In this document: piece by piece, positions 6,943 through 14,752 of the stretch
How positions within the stretch are numbered: position 1 is the first letter of the stretch
Layout of the letters: each line of letters starts with the position of its first letter
Assembly: GCA_024742875.1 (NCBI GenBank)
Contig: JANSXP010000072.1
Coordinates: 1-35,886 of the forward strand
DNA: 35,886 nt
Source of the DNA: Planctomycetaceae bacterium
GTDB lineage: Bacteria > Planctomycetota > Planctomycetia > Planctomycetales > Planctomycetaceae
Direction of reading: 5' to 3'
Program-made: the position numbers and the translations under genes
Notes under the pieces: model-generated
Told to the model about the DNA's origin: nothing
What the model saw: only the letters and a program-made list of their open reading frames with translations
Databases searched by the model: none

Positions 6943-9612
6943 CTATTCTTCCGTTTTTGTTTTGCGGAAGCGACGTCGCAGGAATGCGATGCCACCACCG
7001 AGAGCCAGCATCAGCATGCTGCCCGGTTCCGGAACAACGGGAGCACTCGTGGTGCTGCCGTCCATCATGTCCGTGTTGACTCCTGTCTGAAATGGCTGAG
7101 TGTTGGGCTCAGACGGATCCATGACTGGCAGACCGGAACCTGGAACGTTCGTGGTGGAGAAGAATCCATCGCTGGTTGCTCCCGCACCGGCTCCCGCTGA
7201 AGACGACGCTCCGGAAGAGGCACTGCTGCCGGCTCCCGAATTGCTGATCGTGTCGGCAACGCTGTCGCCCAGTGACTGTCCGGCTGATCCCGGAATGGCA
7301 TCCTGGATGGCCTGGTTGACAAAGTCGCCCAGACTGTCGCTGCCGGCATTCGATCCTGCGACAGCTGTTCCGCTGGCAGACGCTCCGGCACTGGCTCCAG
7401 CCCCAGCGTTGGCACCGGCTCCAGCGGATCCACCGCCATTGCCACCACCGCCACCGTTGTCTCCGCCGCCGTTGCCGTAGTGATCGTCTCCGCCGTCGCC
7501 GCCGAAGCCATCACCGCCGCCGTTTCCACCACCGCCGCCGCCGTTTCCACCGCCGCCGCCGATTCCACCGCCGAAGCCATCGCCGCCGCCGTTTCCACCG
7601 CCGCCGCCATTGCCGCCACCGTTTCCACCACCGCCGCCGTTGCCGCCACCGTTTCCACCGCCGCCGCCGTTTCCACCATCGCCGCCATTGCCGTTGCCGC
7701 CGTCGCCGCCAGTGCCATTTCCGGCACCCGCTCCTGAGCCCGCCCCGGCACCCGCACCAGAACCAGAGCCGCTGGCACTGGAGTTGCCGCCGGTACCGAC
7801 GCCGACACCGGAACCAAAGCCATCGCCACCGTCGGCGTTGGCATTCGAATCGGAGTTGGCATTACCACCGGTCGCGTTACCTCCATCCGCATTGGAGTTG
7901 GAGTTGCCACCAGTGCCGTTACCGCCATCCGCATTGGAATTCGAGTTGGAATTGCCACCTGTTCCGTTACCGCTTCCGCCAGTGGCGTTGCCACCATCTC
8001 CACCCGTGGCGGAGTTGTTGCCGCCAAAGCCATCGCCACCATCGGCGTTGGCATTGCCGCCTCCTGCGTTAGCGTTTCCGCCGTTGCCGTTCGCATTGGA
8101 GTCACCTCCATTGCCCGTTCCGGTCCCGTTACCGCCGGCTCCGCCATTGCCGTTGGCATTAGCATTTCCGCCGGTCGTATTGCCGACACTGCCACCAAAG
8201 CCGTCGCCGCCGTCCGCGTTGCCGCCGTCACCACCATCAGCGTTAGCGTTACCGCCGCCCGCATTGGCGTTGGAATCACCGCCGTTACCGTTGGCGGTGC
8301 CACCATTGGCGTCGGCGTTACCGCCGCCTGCATTGCCGCCGTTGCCGTTGGCACCTGCTGTGGTGTCACCAACGCTGCCGCCAAAGCCGTCGCCGCCGTC
8401 CGCGTTGGCGTTGCCGCCATTGCCATTTGCTGTGCCACCGGTACCGCCATTGCCGGTCGCGTTGCCACCGCTGCCGCTGGAATCCGCGTTGCCGCCGTTG
8501 GCAAAGCCGCCGGCTCCGCCCTGGCCATTGGCTGTCGTGTCACCGACACTGCCACCGAAGCCGTTGCCGCCACTGCCGCTGGAATCCGCGTTGCCGCCGT
8601 TGCCGTTGGCGGTCGTGTCTCCCACACTACCACCGAAGCCGCCTGCACCACCGTTGGCCGTTGTGTCGCCGACGCTGCCACCAAAGCCGCCGGCGCCACC
8701 GTTACCTGTCGCCGTGGTGTCACCGACCGTTGAGTTGCCGCCCTGAGCATTGGCCGTGGTATCGCCCACGGTACCGCCCTGTGCGTTGGCCGTTGTGTCG
8801 CCCACAGTTGCCGTGCCGCCCTGCGCGGTGCCGCCTGCGCCACCCTGGCCGCCACCACCACCCTGACCGCCTTCACCGCCGGTCGCCGTGTTGGTCACGT
8901 CACCGGTGGTGACATTGACAGTCACGCCACCGCCACCGTCGCCTTCACCACCACCACCGCCTTCGCCGCCGTCTCCACCGCCGTTGCCGCCGCCACCGTT
9001 GTTGTTGTTGTTGTCGTTGTCATTAGCCAGCAGTGCCGCACCCAGCAGGCCCAGGCCTCCCAGTCCGCCGCCGTTGAAACCGCCAGAAAAGCCGCCGCCT
9101 CCAAAGCCGCCGCCAAAACCACCGCCGCTGAAGCCACCTCCGCCGCCAACAAATCCACCGACCTGACCCGTCTGACCGGTGGCTGGGATAATGGCCTGAC
9201 CATAGGCGGGACCATAGACGTCACGTTCTTCCTCGATGACCAGATACTCTTCGTCATCGGCCAGCAGATCTGTGTCCAGATTCAGCAGCTCCAGTTCTTC
9301 GACTTTGTCACTCTGAACGACCTGACCCGGGCTGTCCACGATGACTTCACCACAGCCACATTCTGAGGCCGCGGCGTGTACGACTGAAGGAATGACCTGC
9401 ATGGCCACCGGATAGCCGGGAACTCCGCTGCTCGCCTGAGACATGGCAGAACAGCAGGCCGCCGTTGGCTGAGCGTATGCAAACCTCGATTCGTAGCGAA
9501 CACCCTGTGCCCAGACAGGAGATGCCGTCACAGCCAGCGCCAGGCCCGTCAAAGAGGCCTGCTTCAGTCGTCGGGAATTCGCCAACAGTTTTCTGAGGTT
9601 AAGTTTCAACAT
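6943..9612 (-). CDS. Giant Gly/Asn-rich PEP-CTERM sorting-domain protein
   Basis: 889 residues. A signal peptide ends at SPVWA-Q (about residue 35). A Cys-containing head follows (40-145, with CGCG and an acidic EELELLNLDTDLLADDEE stretch), then FxGGG-type glycine runs and an N/D tract (NDNDNNNNN). A long Gly/Asn/Ala/Asp/Ser low-complexity body spans about residues 200-780; it carries seven VGDTT motifs plus one VGNTT, and later GGNGGGG runs. The C-terminus is a classic exosortase sorting tail: VPEPGS (about 860-865), a hydrophobic helix, then RRRFRK. The protein would be exported, cut at the PEP signal and displayed or released. It is divergent from the exosortase gene. AAGG lies about 12 nt before the start, in a sequence that can pair with the upstream leader. 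Long antisense Pro-rich frames are mirror images of the glycine codons. Confidence 0.92.
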   Translation of the reverse strand: MLKLNLRKLLANSRRLKQASLTGLALAVTASPVWAQGVRYESRFAYAQPTAACCSAMSQASSGVPGYPVAMQVIPSVVHAAASECGCGEVIVDSPGQVVQSDKVEELELLNLDTDLLADDEEYLVIEEERDVYGPAYGQAIIPATGQTGQVGGFVGGGGGFSGGGFGGGFGGGGFSGGFNGGGLGGLGLLGAALLANDNDNNNNNGGGGNGGGDGGEGGGGGEGDGGGGVTVNVTTGDVTNTATGGEGGQGGGGGQGGAGGTAQGGTATVGDTTANAQGGTVGDTTANAQGGNSTVGDTTATGNGGAGGFGGSVGDTTANGGAGGFGGSVGDTTANGNGGNADSSGSGGNGFGGSVGDTTANGQGGAGGFANGGNADSSGSGGNATGNGGTGGTANGNGGNANADGGDGFGGSVGDTTAGANGNGGNAGGGNADANGGTANGNGGDSNANAGGGNANADGGDGGNADGGDGFGGSVGNTTGGNANANGNGGAGGNGTGTGNGGDSNANGNGGNANAGGGNANADGGDGFGGNNSATGGDGGNATGGSGNGTGGNSNSNSNADGGNGTGGNSNSNADGGNATGGNANSDSNANADGGDGFGSGVGVGTGGNSSASGSGSGAGAGAGSGAGAGNGTGGDGGNGNGGDGGNGGGGGNGGGNGGGGGNGGGNGGGGGNGGGDGFGGGIGGGGGNGGGGGGNGGGDGFGGDGGDDHYGNGGGDNGGGGGNGGGSAGAGANAGAGASAGASASGTAVAGSNAGSDSLGDFVNQAIQDAIPGSAGQSLGDSVADTISNSGAGSSASSGASSSAGAGAGATSDGFFSTTNVPGSGLPVMDPSEPNTQPFQTGVNTDMMDGSTTSAPVVPEPGSMLMLALGGGIAFLRRRFRKTKTEE
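7440..7735 (-). repeat. Coding GGN/GGG-rich repeat tract
   Basis: On the plus strand this is a run of CCGCCGCCGTTTCCACC-like units. It encodes GGGGNGGGNGG and GGDGFGG on the minus strand, within the C-terminal third of the PEP-CTERM protein. It is prone to slippage and assembly error. Confidence 0.8.
8170..8815 (-). repeat. Coding repeats with VGDTTA motif
   Basis: Eight copies of (S/T)VG(D/N)TT, mostly followed by AN and separated by Gly/Asn spacers of varied length, are encoded here in the PEP-CTERM gene. Five are preceded by GFGGS. The regular motif in otherwise low-complexity sequence suggests a structural repeat. Confidence 0.85.
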
Positions 9613-10079
9613 GAATATGTGCCTTATTACGTGGAAATCCGGGTCAAGGACGTTGGGGAGCGATGAACCTGAGACTGTCCACAGAACATCACATCACCAC
9701 GTTGGAGGTCGAAAATAGGCACATGTCGACTTCTCTCCAGACTTCTCTTACGCAATCGTTTGGTTTTACCCACGCCATGCAACCCGATGTCCGTCTGTAC
9801 CGGCTGTGACGGTTTTCGGTTTCGTAAAAGCAACATCGCGGTCTGGACGGCATCACAGACCGGACGATCGCTGCCGTTTCACACGGGAAATGAAAGGAAG
9901 GTCCGTCTGTACGCAAACTGCAAGGTAGCGTTTCATCACCACGCAATGTCCAGCAGTGGGGCCACACGCGGGAAAATTCGTCGTGAGGTTTCGCGTTTTG
10001 CGCACGTCCCTGCTGCACCAGAGCAAACACCAGTTCCTGGGCCGTTCCTTTTAGACCAATACGGAAAGACCTGCCTGCG
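9613..10079. other. 467-base divergent promoter region, PEP-CTERM / exosortase
   Basis: Holds the control region for the PEP-CTERM gene (minus) and the exosortase series (plus). Open frames across it give unconvincing proteins and overlap the exosortase start. I found no good sigma-54 (-24/-12) or sigma-70 pair. The one notable structure is the inverted repeat at 9617-9730. Confidence 0.5.
9617..9730 (-). promoter_or_regulatory. Possible RBS-hiding leader structure of the PEP-CTERM mRNA
   Basis: In the minus-strand leader, ATGTGCCTATT (plus 9714-9724) can pair with AATAAGGCACAT (plus 9617-9628): 11 base pairs with one bulged A. The second arm contains the AAGG that is the only plausible Shine-Dalgarno. 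A small GTCGA/TCGAC hairpin (9708-9712/9726-9730) overlaps the first arm and could compete with it. The role is inferred and depends on a transcription start upstream of 9730. Confidence 0.35.
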
Positions 10080-11039
10080 ATGAAGCCGGTATCCATCCTC
10101 AGGGAGCATGAAGTCAAGTCATGGACGTGTGACGACTGGCAGCACCGCGCTGTCGCGTCGGGCGTGTTCTGCCTGGCGCTGTGGTGGTTATTTCATGACC
10201 TGCTGGCTGCCTTTGTGAACCGCTGGGCTAACGAGCCACAGTACTCCCATGGTTTTGCCATCCCCTTAATGGCGGCCGGGCTGGGCTGGTATCTGAGCGA
10301 TCGCATTCCCAGAGGCGTAGCCCGCTCATGCAAATGGGGACTCGCCTTCATCGCCGCCGGCATCGCGCTGCACATCGGGTCTGTGTACGTCTTTGTGGAA
10401 ATCGGAGACTGCATGGCGTTCCTGCTGTGTGTCACCGGCGGCATCCTGCTGATCTGGGGGCGACGCCTGACCATCGGCGTGTGGCCGGCCATCCTCTTTC
10501 TCATCTTCATGTTTCCGCTGCCCTTCCGAATTGAACGCATGCTGTCAGCGCCACTGCAGCTGTATGGCGCCAGCCAGGCCGCGTGGTACATCCAGACCTT
10601 TGGCATCCCGGCTGTCGCCAAAGGCAGCATGATTCTGATGGGCGATCACAAACTGGGTGTGGCGGAAGCCTGCAGTGGCATGCGAATGCTGACCGTGTTC
10701 ATTGCCATCTCGGCGGCCACAGTCATTGTGTGCAAACGATCCCTCTGGGAGAAGGTGATCATTCTGCTCAGCGCTGTGCCGATTGCCCTGATCTGCAACA
10801 TCGGCCGCATTGTGGCCACAGCGCTGGCCCATACTTGGTTTGGGCAGGAGACGGCGGACCTCGTCTTTCATGACCTGAGCGGCTGGCTGATGATGCCCTC
10901 CGCCATGCTGCTGCTGTATCTGGAACTAAAACTTCTGGACTGGATTTTTGTTCCCGCTCCGAAATCCGACAACCGGCTGCACACCGTCAAGAACTCAAAG
11001 ACCATGCCCGGAATGATGTCTGTCTCGGCACGCAGCTAA
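10080..11039 (+). CDS. Exosortase (PEP-CTERM sorting transpeptidase)
   Basis: 319 residues with about eight membrane helices. The catalytic triad of the exosortase/archaeosortase family is visible: Cys198 in EACSGMRML, Arg243 in CNIGRIVATA and His264 in VFHDLSGW. An early YSHGFAIPL block (55-63) is also conserved. The enzyme sits in the cytoplasmic membrane and cuts or transfers proteins with a C-terminal PEP signal. The nearest such protein is the Gly/Asn-rich one encoded divergently. The C-terminal tail after the last helix (about 290-319) is short and soluble. The start has no evident Shine-Dalgarno. The EpsI-like gene follows after 62 bases, so the two probably form an operon. I cannot assign the exosortase subtype without profile scores. 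Confidence 0.93.
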   Translation: MKPVSILREHEVKSWTCDDWQHRAVASGVFCLALWWLFHDLLAAFVNRWANEPQYSHGFAIPLMAAGLGWYLSDRIPRGVARSCKWGLAFIAAGIALHIGSVYVFVEIGDCMAFLLCVTGGILLIWGRRLTIGVWPAILFLIFMFPLPFRIERMLSAPLQLYGASQAAWYIQTFGIPAVAKGSMILMGDHKLGVAEACSGMRMLTVFIAISAATVIVCKRSLWEKVIILLSAVPIALICNIGRIVATALAHTWFGQETADLVFHDLSGWLMMPSAMLLLYLELKLLDWIFVPAPKSDNRLHTVKNSKTMPGMMSVSARS

Positions 11040-11101
11040 CCGGCCGCAACACCGACGTCGTACTCAACTGCTGACAGCACTGACTCTTTTTTGACATCAT
11101 C

Positions 11102-11758
11102 ATGATGAAGCTCAACCAACGCGAACTGACCCTGATCATTGCCGGCGTGCTGATGCTGTTCATTGGCAAATTTGCTGACAGTTCTGTCAATGGATTCGCT
11201 GCCAGCGATGCCACCGCCCTGACCGAAGCCATTGGCCGACTGGAGAGAATTCCCGCCACGATTGGCAACTGGGAGTCCACGTCCAGCACACTGTCGGAAC
11301 GCGAAATCGAAGTCGCCGGCATTGAAGGCTACGTGCGACGCGAGTATCGCAATCCCAAAACCGGGTACACAGTGAGCCTGACGGTTCTCGTGGGCCATTC
11401 CGGTCCGATGTCCGTGCATCCTCCGACCGCCTGTTTCGAAGGCGTCGGCTACACGCTGATTGCCGGGCCGACACCCACCAACGTGCGTCACAACAAACTG
11501 ACCTCGCAGTTCAACAAATCGTCTTTTCGCCAGGGCAACGAAGCGATTCCGGAAATCGTCCGCGTCTTCTGGGGCTGGGGGTATGACGGCAGCTGGGCGT
11601 CACCCGCCAACCCACGCTTCACATTTCGGGGCCAGTCATTTCTGTACAAGATCTACGTCACTGATCGCTGGCTCGAAGACACGGGCCGCACGGCCCTGCC
11701 GCAGATTGAAAACTTCCTGGAAGAAGCCCTCCCGACGATTTATACGGCGCTGAAGTAG
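11102..11758 (+). CDS. Exosortase-associated EpsI-like protein
   Basis: 218 residues: one N-terminal membrane anchor or signal (about 9-24) and an extracytoplasmic domain. The EpsI signature GHSGPMSVHPPTACFEGVGY (98-117) contains His106 and Cys111; GNWEST near residue 56 also fits the family. EpsI domains accompany exosortases as separate proteins or C-terminal fusions in several phyla. Here the protein is separate and directly downstream of the exosortase gene, which supports a joint role in PEP-CTERM sorting. The biochemical function of EpsI is not established. Confidence 0.85.
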   Translation: MMKLNQRELTLIIAGVLMLFIGKFADSSVNGFAASDATALTEAIGRLERIPATIGNWESTSSTLSEREIEVAGIEGYVRREYRNPKTGYTVSLTVLVGHSGPMSVHPPTACFEGVGYTLIAGPTPTNVRHNKLTSQFNKSSFRQGNEAIPEIVRVFWGWGYDGSWASPANPRFTFRGQSFLYKIYVTDRWLEDTGRTALPQIENFLEEALPTIYTALK

Positions 11759-11818
11759 CCTCCTCCCGCACGACTTCACCTGTCTGCCACTTCTCAACAT
11801 CACACCGGTTTTCCCAAC

Positions 11819-13615
11819 ATGGCACATACCCCTGAACAGCATGAAGCCCAGGAACGACGCGTTGTCAATCTGCGGGCCCTGGCCATCGTCGCCGGGTCGG
11901 TCGTTCTGGCGTCCATTGTCCTGGGTCGCATTCACGCCACGCAGGTCACGCGCACCAGCGAATACCTGAAGACCACCGCAGATTCTGCGCTGGCGGCCGA
12001 AGAACACCGCCGCGCGTTTGATCTGTACGAACAGTATATGACGCTCAATCCCAGCGATGAGCAGGCGGAAGAAACCATCAGTGTACTGCTGGAAGAACAG
12101 GGCAACAGTGTCAAAGCACTGCAGCGGGCCTTTCAGATCAACGAACGACTGCTGCTCAGCGACAAAGAACGGGACGATATCAGACTGCGCCAAATCAGCA
12201 TCGCGGATCGTCTGGGTCGCTATTCAGACGCGGCCGTGCATTTGAAGATCATGCGAGAGAAACGACCAGACCTGGCTGACGTATGGCACTTCAGCGGAAT
12301 CGTCGCCAAAGACACGGGCAACTTCACCGACGCCATTCAGTTTTTCGAAAACGCGATCCGTCTGCAGAATCCCCCTGCGGAGGCATTCGGATTTCTGGCC
12401 ACTCTGCTCACTCGTGAGAAGTCAGATCCTTCCCGTGCCAAACAACTGCTGGATCAGCTGGTGCAGCAGGACCCCACTCCTCAGGCGTCCGCCCTGCGTG
12501 CGGGCTGGCTCATGGAGCAGCGTCGCTTTGCCGAAGCCATCCCCGATTTGTGGACAGCGCTTGAAGGTCAGAAGAACGAAGTCAAACTCAACGCCATGCT
12601 GCTGAAGTCCATTCGCCAGGCGCGGGCAGCAGACAACACGTTCAATGCCAACTGGGAAAACAATCGACTCATTGCCCACCTGCGCGAGGTGCTGGATGCT
12701 GATCCGGACCAGCCTCGGCTGCGGATGTATCTGTCCTCCGCTCTGTGGGCTGTCAATCAGAAAGATACGGCCATTGAGAATCTGAAGCTGGGGATCTCTC
12801 GCGACCCCAGACAGTTTGAGATGCACGAAGTGCTGGTGGACTACCTGGTGAGCACGCAGAGGTATGCCGAAGCGCGGGAAGTCTTCAACGCCATTCCCGA
12901 CCGGGTCCTTGATCGGGGCCGACGGGAATTCATGCGTGGACGCATTCTTATGTCAGAAAAAAAATGGGCGGCCGCCATCGAAGCCTTCGACATGGCCGTG
13001 GGTTTTGCACACGACGATGAGTCCATTTCTTCCCGCGCTCGCATCTGTCTGGCGTTGTGTCGCCGCGAATCCGGGGATAACCAGGCGGCTCTCGATACGC
13101 TGTCCGCCCTCGTGCAGTCCAACCCGGAGCTGGAATCCGGTCGCATGAGCATTGCCTCGGCTTATGCCCAGGCCAACCAGATGCCGCTGGCCATTGCCGA
13201 ATACAAACAGCTGCTGCACGTACCGGATGTACCGCCCTATCTGGCCGACCTGATCATCAAGTACAATCTGACTCTGCCGCTGCAGCAACGCGAGTGGGAT
13301 GATGTGACGGACATCCTGCGAGACGAAGACCCATGGGTCAAAGACGCCGTGCAACGCGGCCTGCTGCAGGCGGACCTGCTGTTTGCTCAGGGGTTCCCGG
13401 CAAGAGCCATGGATCAGCTGGATCGCATTGAGCGACGCATGCCTGACCGGCCGGAGGTGCAGCGGGCGCGGGCACGCCTGTCGACTGTGCATGGCGAAAC
13501 ACTTATCGCCCGCGTCAAAAATGTCCTTGCCGAAGATCCTCGCAGCATGGAAGGTCACACCAGCATCCTGCGACTTTATCTGGCCCGTGGCGATCTGCAG
13601 GCCCTTGATCGCTGA
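11819..13615 (+). CDS. Membrane-anchored TPR protein, N-terminal part (ends at in-frame TGA)
   Basis: 598 residues before a TGA at 13613-13615. A cytoplasmic tail (1-18) and one membrane helix (about 19-36, LRALAIVAGSVVLASIVLG) are followed by a long series of helical TPR-like repeats (AFDLYEQYMTLNPSDEQA, AIQFFENAIRLQNPPAEA, AIEAFDMAVGF and others). The same frame continues open beyond the TGA for 297 codons, also TPR-like, so this looks like the first two-thirds of an 895-residue protein. TPR proteins often accompany exosortase/EPS loci as assembly scaffolds. It starts 61 bases after the EpsI-like stop with no clear Shine-Dalgarno. Whether the shorter product is functional is unknown. Confidence 0.8.
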   Translation: MAHTPEQHEAQERRVVNLRALAIVAGSVVLASIVLGRIHATQVTRTSEYLKTTADSALAAEEHRRAFDLYEQYMTLNPSDEQAEETISVLLEEQGNSVKALQRAFQINERLLLSDKERDDIRLRQISIADRLGRYSDAAVHLKIMREKRPDLADVWHFSGIVAKDTGNFTDAIQFFENAIRLQNPPAEAFGFLATLLTREKSDPSRAKQLLDQLVQQDPTPQASALRAGWLMEQRRFAEAIPDLWTALEGQKNEVKLNAMLLKSIRQARAADNTFNANWENNRLIAHLREVLDADPDQPRLRMYLSSALWAVNQKDTAIENLKLGISRDPRQFEMHEVLVDYLVSTQRYAEAREVFNAIPDRVLDRGRREFMRGRILMSEKKWAAAIEAFDMAVGFAHDDESISSRARICLALCRRESGDNQAALDTLSALVQSNPELESGRMSIASAYAQANQMPLAIAEYKQLLHVPDVPPYLADLIIKYNLTLPLQQREWDDVTDILRDEDPWVKDAVQRGLLQADLLFAQGFPARAMDQLDRIERRMPDRPEVQRARARLSTVHGETLIARVKNVLAEDPRSMEGHTSILRLYLARGDLQALDR

Positions 13616-14506
13616 CTCACCGACCTGAAATCCGGAGAAAACTACGCCAGCGTATCCCCTCGAGAACGTCTGATACTCCTTGCCGAAGCGTCAACCTCAG
13701 TGGCAGACAGGGAACTGGTGACCCGCGGTTCAGGTGAAGGGCTGAAAGTCCTGCAGACGCATGCCGTCAGCGCATGGCGGGAACTGGCTGGCAGCGGCGG
13801 TGACTGGCTGCGACGGTACGTTCGCTTCTACGCCATGCATCGAAATACAAAATCTGCCATCGAGGTGGCACAATGGGTCAGCCAAAACACGAGTGACAAA
13901 GCCACAGCGGCGGCCTGCTGGCTGGAGTGTCTGAAGTCGGCACCGGATGACGCGGCCGTTCAGCAGAAAGTGGACGGTGAACTGCGGGCGCTGATCACAG
14001 CGTCTCCTGGCGAGACAAAACTGCGAATCGCCTTTGCAGAAAGCCGAATCCTCATGCAGCGTTATGACGCTGCCAGAAGCGTACTCAATCAGGTCGTGCA
14101 GTATGATGATCGCAAGGCGACAGCTTTTGCCCGGCTGGCATGGATCGCGCTGCTCATCGACAACGACCAGACAACTGGCGAGCAGAATTCCGCCAGAGCC
14201 ACCCGACTCAATTCGGGGTCAGCGGAGATCCGTGCGATTCGGGGGCTGGCAATCGCCGAATCGGGCCGACCGGAAGACGCCATCAAAGTGCTGTCGTCAA
14301 TTCCCAATCGGCAGCGAACGGCCGCCTCCTATCTGTTTGAAGCGCGTGCCTACATGATCCTGGGACGGGAATCGAAGGCCCGCGATCTGATCCTCGAAAT
14401 CAGCCAGCCAGGCAGTGTGGCCCGGCTGGACCCTGCAGAACGCCGGATGCTGGTCAAACTACAGGACCAGCTGAATGTGCCATCCCGTCACATGACAGGC
14501 GTTTGA
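13616..14506 (+). pseudogene. TPR protein, C-terminal part after in-frame TGA
   Basis: This continues the frame of the upstream TPR gene, with no shift, from the TGA at 13613-13615 to a stop at 14504-14506. Translation directly after the TGA (LTDLKSGENYASVSPRERL) is already protein-like, and TPR-like helices follow (RYDAARSVLNQVVQYDDRKA, GRPEDAIKVLSSIP, GRESKARDLILEIS). A separate start is possible only at GTG 13700 or later, without a convincing ribosome-binding site. Possible explanations are a nonsense mutation (TGG to TGA is one transition), a sequencing error, or readthrough of TGA-C. It is called a pseudogene part because the simplest reading is a broken gene. Confidence 0.6.
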
Positions 14507-14752
14507 GGATCAGCGATACCGATTCTGTGGGTTCGGAAAGACTGACAGGCAAAAGACTTAGCGGTCACACGGGTCGTACGATGGACCTGGGTGATGACAC
14601 AGACAGTTACACGAGATTCCTTTGGGCGTCCGCTTTTTGTCTGCTAGCCTTTTCATCGGGTGGTCCTACAACTACCTTAAGAGTCCCTCCGCACGAGCGC
14701 CAAACGTCGCCCGTGCCCCCAACCCTCCACAACACTCACCAGCGGCGCGCCC

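Noticed and set aside
7610-8746. 378-residue Pro-rich plus-strand open frame (PPPFPPPP-type).
   Set aside because: It is antisense to the Gly/Asn codons of the PEP-CTERM gene. Glycine GGC/GGT codons mirror to proline and alanine, and no start or signal supports it.
8998-9014. GTT microsatellite as a possible phase-variation tract.
   Set aside because: The repeat is trinucleotide and in frame (encodes Asn residues), so length changes would not switch the gene off.
9613-10079. Sigma-54 promoter, as seen before some PEP-CTERM genes in proteobacteria.
   Set aside because: No convincing TGGCAC-N5-TTGC element on either strand.
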